NCBI GenBank assembly: GCA_945874455.1
Contig: CAMCHO010000027.1
Coordinates: forward strand, 1 to 35,425
DNA from: Opitutus sp. GAS368
Lineage (GTDB): Bacteria > Verrucomicrobiota > Verrucomicrobiia > Opitutales > Opitutaceae
Reading direction: 5' to 3'
DNA: 35,425 nucleotides
Made by a program: the position numbers and the translations under genes. Positions 7,170 through 13,958 of the stretch are shown here, piece by piece; the first letter of the stretch is position 1, and each line of letters opens with the position of its first letter. The notes below the pieces were generated by a model. It had not been told where the DNA came from. It saw only the letters and a program-made list of their open reading frames with translations, and did no database searches.

Positions 7170-8144
7170 TCACTTCACGAGCTCGCGCATGGGCCGCGAC
7201 CCCAACGTCGTTCCCGCTGGAATGGAGCAACCGCGCAAAAATTCCGTTGCCGGGAGCATGCGCCCGCCGGCGCGCTGCAATCGACGCACGCGCAAAACCC
7301 CATGACCGGTCGCAATCAGCAGGCCCTCTGCATCGCGACCGATAACTTCACCTCCGGTCCGCATGCTTTCGGTCGGAACCGCCACGTCGGCGAGGCCAAA
7401 TTTCACCGGTTGTCCGTCGATTTCAACTGTGGACGCCGGCCAGGGAAACAGCCCGTTGATGCGGGCAGCGAGCGCACTCGCTGGGGCGGTGAAGTCGAGC
7501 GCTCCGTCCTCTTTCCCTAGCTTCCGACAGTGCGTCACCGCACCGTCGTCCTGGGTCGCAAACTCGAGTGTTCCTGCGGCCAGACGGGGCAGCGAGCGCG
7601 CCACCAGCGGCACGCACGCGATGGCGAGTTTCGCTTCAACGTCCAGCGCCGTATCCAGCGGTGCGATGCTCACCCGCTCGACGTCGGCCACGGGCCCCGC
7701 GTCGAGTTTGCGCACGATCCGCATGAGACTGACGCCCGTTTCGCATTCGCCGCTCGCGATCGCCGACTGGATGGGAGAGGCCCCGCGATATTTCGGCAGT
7801 AGCGAGGTATGCAAATTCAACGTACCCAGCCGCGGAGTGCTGATGAACTCATCGCGCAGGATGTGGCCATACGCCATCACGAGGGCGACATCGGCGCCCA
7901 AAGCGGCCAGTTGCGCGCGCACCTCGTCGGTGAGCTTCTCCGGCTGGAAAACCGGCAACCCGCGCGCCAGAGCCCACGTCTTGATTTCGTTCGAAGTGAT
8001 TTTTTGACCCCGCCCCACGGGACGGTCAGGCTGCGTGAAAACAGCGATGAGGGTGGCGACGCCACTCCCCTCGCCCGCCAGCCATTCGAGCAGTGGCCGC
8101 GCGATGGGATCAGACCCCAGAAATACCAGTTTCAACCGGCTCAC
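7170..8144 (-). CDS. fmt: Methionyl-tRNA formyltransferase
   Basis: Transfers a formyl group from 10-formyltetrahydrofolate to Met-tRNA(fMet) before initiation. The N-terminal Rossmann-like formyltransferase domain shows FLGSDP, TQPDRPVGRG, MAYGHIL and the signature LNLHTSLLPKYRGASP (catalytic Asn/His) with Asp in RKLDAGPV; the C-terminal OB-like domain follows from about residue 205 (TAPASALAARI, PWPASTVEI). The length of 324 is normal. The GTG at 8144 is chosen because it overlaps the stop of the upstream gene in a GTGA; the GTG at 8162 would add six residues. It ends an Lrp / aminotransferase / der / DUF4380-like / fmt run; def is not in the window. Confidence 0.95.
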   Translation of the reverse strand: MSRLKLVFLGSDPIARPLLEWLAGEGSGVATLIAVFTQPDRPVGRGQKITSNEIKTWALARGLPVFQPEKLTDEVRAQLAALGADVALVMAYGHILRDEFISTPRLGTLNLHTSLLPKYRGASPIQSAIASGECETGVSLMRIVRKLDAGPVADVERVSIAPLDTALDVEAKLAIACVPLVARSLPRLAAGTLEFATQDDGAVTHCRKLGKEDGALDFTAPASALAARINGLFPWPASTVEIDGQPVKFGLADVAVPTESMRTGGEVIGRDAEGLLIATGHGVLRVRRLQRAGGRMLPATEFLRGCSIPAGTTLGSRPMRELVK

Positions 8145-9058
8145 GTGAGCTTTCGCAGCCACGCGTTCACGGCCGGCGCGAGCGACGACGCAAACGCCGC
8201 GTCGGTATCCGGCTTCGCCAGACCGTCGAAGACTCCCCAGTGTTCAACGTGCGTCGCGCTCTGGCCGGGTGCGAGTTTCACCAGCGGACTCAGCGTCTCA
8301 AACTCGATCATCTCCCCGTTGGTAAAGGTCTCGAACGCGCACCCGAAATCAGGATACACGGCTCCCGCGATCACCGGCGCCGATTTGACGAACGTCGTTC
8401 CTTCCAACCAGTAGGCCGACCAGCCGGGATAGTTAGTGATGCCCAATTTCTGCGCGACTTTCGCCTTGGGCACATCGATGCCGACGAAGTCACGGTGCAA
8501 ATCCCAGAGCGGCAAAGCGAGGTCCGTGTAACTCCACGGCACGAAGGAATACGTCGGCAGCAAATCTCCCGCAGCGTGATTCCCTTTCGGCAGCAAGGGG
8601 AGCACCCCGTAGCCACCGGCACGAAACATCGTGAGCGCCCACACCGCCGTCTCGACCGGCCACAATCCGTGATTGGTCAGTGCGTGCGTCACCTTCACGG
8701 TGCGCTCCCCCACGATCTCAATTTTCATCGCCTTCTGCATCCCGGTCTTCGGCTCGACAGGCTGCGCGAGGGCGACTCCATTGCGCAGCGGCTTGACCGC
8801 CAACGGCTCATCGTCCGGCTGGTAGGTGCGAACGATGTCCTCTGGCGAATGCCAGAGGCGATGGCCACCACGAACGGCGAATCCGTGGGCGCGCGGCGCA
8901 TCCGCCGGGAACTGAATGAAGAGATTCCCGGCCTTACCCTGCTTCGAACGGATTTCGACGACGCGTGGGCCGACAGATGTCGTGACGACGAGTTCCAGGT
9001 TCTTCGTGGCGAGCGCGATGGCCTCGCCGCCTTGGTAATCAGTCTTCGAGTGTTTCAT
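8141..9058 (-). CDS. DUF4380-like protein (sugar-mutarotase-type fold)
   Basis: A 305-residue protein without signal peptide. It opens with a strand-rich segment in which a modified LVVTTSVGPRVVEI block is followed by NLFIQFP, HRLWHSPED and later WSYTDLALPLWDLH, GWSAYWLEG and FETLSPL. The pattern of beta strands with buried Trp/His resembles DUF4380 proteins, a family predicted to share the galactose-mutarotase-like beta-sandwich; function is unknown, carbohydrate binding is a guess. ATG 9058 gives a 20-base overlap with the end of der; upstream in-frame Met codons (including 9169) lie deeper inside der and are rejected. Its TGA overlaps the GTG of fmt. Confidence 0.65.
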   Translation of the reverse strand: MKHSKTDYQGGEAIALATKNLELVVTTSVGPRVVEIRSKQGKAGNLFIQFPADAPRAHGFAVRGGHRLWHSPEDIVRTYQPDDEPLAVKPLRNGVALAQPVEPKTGMQKAMKIEIVGERTVKVTHALTNHGLWPVETAVWALTMFRAGGYGVLPLLPKGNHAAGDLLPTYSFVPWSYTDLALPLWDLHRDFVGIDVPKAKVAQKLGITNYPGWSAYWLEGTTFVKSAPVIAGAVYPDFGCAFETFTNGEMIEFETLSPLVKLAPGQSATHVEHWGVFDGLAKPDTDAAFASSLAPAVNAWLRKLT

Positions 9059-10550
9059 GCTTGGGTTCATCTTCCGATCCTTCGCTGGCCTTCCATTTCG
9101 GAGTATGCGCGACATTTCTAGCACGCTCCTGCGCTTCGCGGATAGCCGAGAACGACATCCCGGGGTCATGTTTTTCTTTGCCGACCAAATCGAAATAGAT
9201 CGGGCAACCCGCGAGATCGAACTCCGCCACCAAACCAGCTTCGAGGTAACGACGATACTGCTCCGTCAGTTTCTCCTCCCGATTGCAAAACAACTTCATC
9301 CGGAACGGCCGCGTGCCCGTCTGCGTGACGTAGTAGACGCGGAAGCGCTTGCCGCCGACGGCCGGAGGCGGAGTGCGCTCAGAGAGGAAGCCGATCACCT
9401 TATTCAACTTCGCCGTCGAGATTTTCGTATCGAGCATCCGGTTCAATTTCACCGCCGCATTGAGCATGCGGTCCACTTCGTAACCGCTGACCGCTGAGAC
9501 GTAAATCAACGGCGAGCCCGGCGTAAAATAGAGTTTCTCGAACAGAGCCTTCTCGTACTTCTCACGATAGTCGCGCTCGCTCTTGTAGGGGTGAAAGCCG
9601 CCCTGCTTCTTGAAGGCTTCCTTCACCAGATCCCATTTGTTCACGACCACGACGATCGGTTTTTTCTCCTTGATGGCCTCACCCGCGATCGCCTTGTCCT
9701 GCTGCGTGACCCCGTCCATCGCGTCCAGTACGAGGAAAACCACATCGGTATTCTTGATCGCATCGAGAGAACGCAGGCGGGAGAAATATTCGACCGGCGA
9801 TGCGAGCTTCGTGGCTGCCTTGATCCCGGCCGTATCGATCAAGCGAAAAGGATATTTTTTTCCGTCGCGGCCAGTGAACTCAAAGCCTAGTTCAACCGAG
9901 TCGCGCGTCGTGCCGGGCACCGGACTCACAATCAGCCGGTCGCTCTGGAGGAGATTATTGCTGAGCGAGGATTTCCCGACGTTCGGACGGCCGATAAAGC
10001 ACACGGTCAGTGCCTTTGCCGGATCACGCACACCGTCACCTTCGGTTTCAATGGGCCCAAGACCATCGATGATCGCATCGCGCAATTCACCCTCGCCGCG
10101 CCCGTGCTCAGCGGAGACGCGGAGCGGTTCGCCCAGGCCCAGCCGGTAGGCCTCGGAGAGCTGAATCTTGTCGTCGTCGAAGTCGGCCTTGTTGATGACG
10201 AGTCGGACTTTTTTCTTGCTCTTGCGCAGCATCGCGGCGATCTTCTCGTCGAGCGAAGAGAGGCCCGAGAGTCCGTCGATCACGAAGAGGATGAGCGAAG
10301 CCGTCGCGATGGCGAAATCCACCTGGAGTTCCGAGGCGACGGTCAGCGCTGCCGGGGTGTCGATGCCTTTGTAGCCGATGCCTCCCGTGTCGAGCAGCGT
10401 GTAATCGCCATCACGAATTTCGGCCGAGATGACATCGCGGGTCACTCCCGGTTGGTCGTGAACAATGGAAATGCGTCGTTTGGCGAGCCGGTTAAAGAGG
10501 CGGCTCTTGCCGACATTGGGGCGGCCGACGATGGCGACAGTGCGTGACAT
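9039..10550 (-). CDS. der: Ribosome-assembly GTPase Der (EngA)
   Basis: Essential double GTPase for maturation of the 50S subunit. ATG 10550 gives MSRTVAIVGRPNVGKS, the G1 loop of the first GTPase domain, followed by DTGG (G3) and NKAD (G4); the second domain has its own GRPNVGKS, DTAG and NKWD. The C-terminal KH-like domain follows (TAKLNKVIGFL, RVYYVTQTGTRP). The 503-residue length is slightly above the usual 435-490, owing to a basic linker and an acidic tail (EGSEDEPKHETLED). A longer reading frame to 10781 runs through repeats and a poly-C tract of the intergenic region and is not coding. It is downstream of the aminotransferase with a 121-base gap. Confidence 0.96.
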   Translation of the reverse strand: MSRTVAIVGRPNVGKSRLFNRLAKRRISIVHDQPGVTRDVISAEIRDGDYTLLDTGGIGYKGIDTPAALTVASELQVDFAIATASLILFVIDGLSGLSSLDEKIAAMLRKSKKKVRLVINKADFDDDKIQLSEAYRLGLGEPLRVSAEHGRGEGELRDAIIDGLGPIETEGDGVRDPAKALTVCFIGRPNVGKSSLSNNLLQSDRLIVSPVPGTTRDSVELGFEFTGRDGKKYPFRLIDTAGIKAATKLASPVEYFSRLRSLDAIKNTDVVFLVLDAMDGVTQQDKAIAGEAIKEKKPIVVVVNKWDLVKEAFKKQGGFHPYKSERDYREKYEKALFEKLYFTPGSPLIYVSAVSGYEVDRMLNAAVKLNRMLDTKISTAKLNKVIGFLSERTPPPAVGGKRFRVYYVTQTGTRPFRMKLFCNREEKLTEQYRRYLEAGLVAEFDLAGCPIYFDLVGKEKHDPGMSFSAIREAQERARNVAHTPKWKASEGSEDEPKHETLED

Positions 10551-10560
10551 AGTTTTGAGA

Positions 10561-10593
10561 GTAGTGAGTAGCGGGTAGCGGGTAGCGAGTAGG
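10561..10593. repeat. 7-bp tandem repeat (GTAGCGG), about 4.6 copies
   Basis: Units GTAGTGA, GTAGCGG, GTAGCGG, GTAGCGA and a partial GTAGG follow one another. The tract sits in the gap just upstream of der. On the reverse strand it reads as runs of TACCCGC/TACTCGC, a simple intergenic repeat type I have seen in related genomes. It may alter spacing in the der leader. Confidence 0.8.
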
Positions 10594-10648
10594 AAAACGG
10601 ACGAAGGCGGCAGTTGCCCGTCGGCGAGCACCCTATGTTCGCGACCCG

Positions 10649-10658
10649 CCCCCCCCCC
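10649..10658. repeat. Ten-cytosine homopolymer
   Basis: A run of 10 C lies in the 121-base gap between the aminotransferase stop (10672) and der. Such tracts are prone to slippage, but this one is outside coding sequence, so any effect would be on expression of der or on assembly quality. Confidence 0.8.
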
Positions 10659-10671
10659 GACAGTTGCGGCG

Positions 10672-11859
10672 CTACTTCTTGATCGACTGCACGAACCGCT
10701 CGGCGCGGTCGCACGCTTCGATGATTTGGTCGTAGGCGGTAGCGAAACACGCACGGACATGGCCGATGCCGTTTTCGCCAAAAGCGCTACCGGGAACGAC
10801 GGCGACCTTTTGCGTCGTGAGCAAGCCAGTCGCGAATTCCTTCTCTGTCAGTCCGGTCGACGTGACGCTCGGGAACGCATAAAACGATCCACGCGGTGAA
10901 TGACAGGTGAGCCCGATTTCATTGAAGCGCCGCACGATCAGGTCGCGGCGACGGTGGTATTGTTCACGCATTTTGAGCACGCTATCCCAGCCATGCTTGA
11001 GCGCCTCGAGCGCTGCTTCCTGCGCAATGATCGAGGCACAGAGCATCGTATATTGATGCACCTTCATCATCGCATCGATCAGGGCTGCTGGACCGCACGC
11101 GTACCCAATCCGCCAGCCCGTCATCGCAAAGGCCTTCGAAAAACCGTGCAGAAAAATCGTGCGTTCAGCCATACCGGGAAGGCTCGCGATGCTCGTGTGC
11201 GTTCCCTCAAACGTGAGCTCGGAGTAAATCTCATCACTCATCACCAATAAGTCCTTCTCGCGGCAAAACGCGGCGATTTGCTCGAGTTGGGTGCGATCAC
11301 AGGTGCCACCCGTGGGGTTGCACGGGAGATTTAGCATGAGAATCTTCGCACCCGGCTGCCAGGCCGCGCGCAGGGCCTCGGCGGTGAGCGCGAAATTGTC
11401 CTTCGCGTAGGTCGGCACCGCGATCGCCTCCCCGTGCACGAGCGTGACGCTCGGCGAGTAGGACACGTAGCACGGCTGGTGAAACATCACTTTGTCACCG
11501 GGATTGCAGAACGCGCGCAGCGCCAAATCGAGTGCCTCGCTCACGCCCACCGTCACGATGATCTGATCGTCGGGTCGATAACTGACTGAAAAGTGCTCCT
11601 CAACATAGGTCGCGATCGCGCGACGCAGCTCGATCATGCCGAGATTCGACGTGTAGTAAGTCTTGCCGCGCTCGAGCGCAAAAATGGCGGATTCTCGGAT
11701 GTGCCACGGCGTGACGAAGTCGGGCTCACCCACTCCGAGCGAGATGACGTCCTGGCCCTTCATCTTAGCGACCAGTTCGAAGAAATCGCGGATACCGCTC
11801 TTCGGCAGCGAAGCGACGTGGCCGGCCACCCAGCGTTTGGGGTCGTTGAGAGTACTCAT
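10672..11859 (-). CDS. Class I/II PLP aminotransferase (alanine/aromatic type)
   Basis: A 395-residue PLP transaminase. Marks: VGEPDFVTP near residue 43, GVSEALDLALRA (phosphate loop), NLPCNPTGG near 178, SDEIYSEL near 208, the PLP lysine in [15 protein letters not shown] (about residue 242) and VRACFATA (Arg) near the end. It follows an Lrp/AsnC regulator by 15 bases. The same order, an Lrp-type gene followed by an aminotransferase, is known for alaR-alaT (yugG-yugH) in Bacillus subtilis, which make alanine; the same role is inferred here but not certain, as close relatives act on aspartate, aromatic amino acids or diaminopimelate. It shares about the same signature layout as the aminotransferase at 923 but is clearly a different subgroup. 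Confidence 0.88.
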   Translation of the reverse strand: MSTLNDPKRWVAGHVASLPKSGIRDFFELVAKMKGQDVISLGVGEPDFVTPWHIRESAIFALERGKTYYTSNLGMIELRRAIATYVEEHFSVSYRPDDQIIVTVGVSEALDLALRAFCNPGDKVMFHQPCYVSYSPSVTLVHGEAIAVPTYAKDNFALTAEALRAAWQPGAKILMLNLPCNPTGGTCDRTQLEQIAAFCREKDLLVMSDEIYSELTFEGTHTSIASLPGMAERTIFLHGFSKAFAMTGWRIGYACGPAALIDAMMKVHQYTMLCASIIAQEAALEALKHGWDSVLKMREQYHRRRDLIVRRFNEIGLTCHSPRGSFYAFPSVTSTGLTEKEFATGLLTTQKVAVVPGSAFGENGIGHVRACFATAYDQIIEACDRAERFVQSIKK

Positions 11860-11874
11860 CGTGGTTGGGCGCGA

Positions 11875-12363
11875 TTAGGGCGCGACGTTGAGCCGTGAGC
11901 TTTGAGCTTCGCCGCCATCGAGCAGGAAGCCCTGCTCTTTGTAACAACGCAGCATGAAGTGAGTGGAAGTTGCCTGCACGCCCTCGATCGTTGAGAGTTT
12001 TTCGGACACGAAAGAAGCCACTTTTTGGAGCGACTGCCCTTTCACAAAAACGAGCAAATCGTAGCCGCCGGACATCAAATAGCACGACTCGACCTCATCG
12101 AACCGCGCGATGCGCTCGGCAAATCGGTTGAAGCCACCCCCACGCTCCGGCGTGACCTTGACCTCGATCACTGCGCGCACGGCGCTGGCAGCGGCGGCCT
12201 CATGGGAAAGATCGAGCACTGGACGCCAGCCGAGGAAGATTTTGTCCTTCTTCAACTGTTCCAGATGCTGATTAACCTCGGCTTCCGACAACCCCGCGAC
12301 CTTCGCCATTTGGCTGGTCGTGAGGCTGGCGCCTTCGATCAAAAGCTTGAGAACAGGGTTCAT
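11875..12363 (-). CDS. Lrp/AsnC-family transcription regulator
   Basis: A 162-residue feast/famine-type regulator. The N-terminal winged helix-turn-helix ([25 protein letters not shown]) is followed by the RAM ligand-sensing domain ([47 protein letters not shown]). The HTH begins nearer the N-terminus than usual and lacks the common DxxDxxIL opening, which is replaced by [11 protein letters not shown]. It is 15 bases upstream of the aminotransferase and transcribed with it. Family members of this kind bind amino acids and regulate the adjacent gene, so autoregulation with control of the aminotransferase is likely. It is divergent from ffh; the 160-base gap between them should hold both promoters. 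Confidence 0.9.
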   Translation of the reverse strand: MNPVLKLLIEGASLTTSQMAKVAGLSEAEVNQHLEQLKKDKIFLGWRPVLDLSHEAAAASAVRAVIEVKVTPERGGGFNRFAERIARFDEVESCYLMSGGYDLLVFVKGQSLQKVASFVSEKLSTIEGVQATSTHFMLRCYKEQGFLLDGGEAQSSRLNVAP

Positions 12364-12523
12364 AGAACTCGCGGTTATCCCCGACGCAGGTCCGTTTGAC
12401 GAGGACGAAAATAAACCAGACCGTCACCGCGACGTCTTGGCGTGGCTTTATCCGACGATCCCGTGGCCGCTCCGTGTGCGCGAGATTGCTTCGCGCTGGG
12501 AATTCCTGCAACGCTGGGGCTCC

Positions 12524-13873
12524 ATGTTTGAATCTCTCACGGAAAAACTCGGCACCGCCCTCCGCAATCTCCGCGGCGTCGGCAAACTCACGGAAGAAAA
12601 TATGGCGGAGGCGCTCAAAGAAGTGCGTACCGCCCTTCTGTCCGCCGACGTGCATTTCAAAGTCGCGCGCGAGTTCGTCGAACGCGTCCAAACGCAGTGC
12701 GTCGGCCAAGAGGTCCTCAAGGGCGTCGCCCCGGGCCAACAAATCGTCAAAATCATCCACGACGAGTTGGTCAAACTCCTCGGCGAAGGCTCGACGTCAC
12801 TCTCCGGCGCCCGCCCGCTCAAGATCCTCATGGTCGGCCTCCACGGCTCCGGTAAAACCACCTCGGCCGCCAAGCTCGGAAAACTCCTCAAAAAACGCGG
12901 CTACCGCCCTCTCGTCGTCGGCTGCGACATCTATCGGCCAGCCGCCATCGACCAGCTCGAAATCCTCGCCAAGCAGGAAGAGCTCGGCTTTTACTCCGAC
13001 CGCACCTCCAAGGACGTCCCCGCCATCGGCGTGGCCGCGTTGGCTGCGGCGCAGACCGCGACGGCTGACTGCATTATCTTCGACACCGCCGGTCGGCTCC
13101 AGATCGATCTCGAACTGATCGAAGAAGTGAAGCGCCTCCACGCCCGCGTGCAGCCCGACGAGGTCCTCCTCGTTGTCGACGGCGCACTCGGCCAGGAAGC
13201 CGTCAATGTCGCCAAAGCGTTTCACGACGCCCTCTCCCTCACTGGCCTGATCCTCACCAAAATGGACGGCGATGCCCGCGGTGGCGCCGCGCTCTCGATC
13301 AAGTCGATCGCTAACGTCCCGATTAAATTTATCGGCACCGGCGAAAAAACCGCCGACTTCGATACGTTTTACCCCGATCGTCTCGCCTCCCGTATTTTGG
13401 GTATGGGCGACGTCGTGTCACTGGTCGAGAAGGCTCAAGAGACCATTGATGTTAAAGAAGCCGAGAAAATGGCGGAGACGCTCCGCAAGGGCGATTTCAA
13501 CCTCGAGGACTTCCTCGCCCAGATGCAGCAGGTCAAAAAAATGGGCTCGATGCAGAGCATCATGGGCATGATGCCAGGCATGAGCGGTATGCAGCTACCC
13601 GAGGGCGCCGATAAACAAATGGCCCGCACCGAGGCCATCATCAAATCGATGACGAAGCAGGAGCGGCGTAAGCCCGAGATCCTCAACGGTAACCGTCGCA
13701 AGCGCATCGCCGACGGCTCCGGAGTAAAGATCGTCGAGGTCAACCAGCTCTTGAAACAGTTTCAACAGATGCAGCAAATGATGAAAATGATGAAGGGCGG
13801 CGGCAGCGGAATGAAGAAAATGATGCGCCAGATGGAAGCGATGAAGGGCAAGGGCGGCTTCCCCGGGATGTGA
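12524..13873 (+). CDS. ffh: Signal recognition particle protein Ffh
   Basis: GTPase that binds signal sequences of nascent membrane and secreted proteins and delivers them through FtsY to SecYEG. From ATG 12524 the N domain opens with [16 protein letters not shown]; then the GTPase domain GLHGSGKTT (G1), DTAGRL (G3), [10 protein letters not shown] (G4 region) and FIGTGEK; the Met-rich M domain follows, with [13 protein letters not shown], the SRP-RNA-binding region near KRIADGSG, and a C-terminal Met/Lys-rich tail. The protein is 449 residues, normal. Unusual: G1 has His in place of the nearly invariant Gln of GLQGSGKTT. The longer frame from 12320 overlaps the divergent lrp gene and is rejected. 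Confidence 0.96.
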   Translation: MFESLTEKLGTALRNLRGVGKLTEENMAEALKEVRTALLSADVHFKVAREFVERVQTQCVGQEVLKGVAPGQQIVKIIHDELVKLLGEGSTSLSGARPLKILMVGLHGSGKTTSAAKLGKLLKKRGYRPLVVGCDIYRPAAIDQLEILAKQEELGFYSDRTSKDVPAIGVAALAAAQTATADCIIFDTAGRLQIDLELIEEVKRLHARVQPDEVLLVVDGALGQEAVNVAKAFHDALSLTGLILTKMDGDARGGAALSIKSIANVPIKFIGTGEKTADFDTFYPDRLASRILGMGDVVSLVEKAQETIDVKEAEKMAETLRKGDFNLEDFLAQMQQVKKMGSMQSIMGMMPGMSGMQLPEGADKQMARTEAIIKSMTKQERRKPEILNGNRRKRIADGSGVKIVEVNQLLKQFQQMQQMMKMMKGGGSGMKKMMRQMEAMKGKGGFPGM

Positions 13874-13958
13874 TCGCGCGCCCACGGTTCGATTTGATCA
13901 ACGGCGATGGTTTCAACAGCCAACCACGCCCGCGATCCGCTGGCAACACGCCCTAAAT

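Noticed and set aside
8135-8152. CACGTGA centre (also at 13-24 and 16356-16363) as parS sites for the ParB encoded here
   Set aside because: Only the central bases match the TGTTNCACGTGAAACA consensus; the flanks do not.
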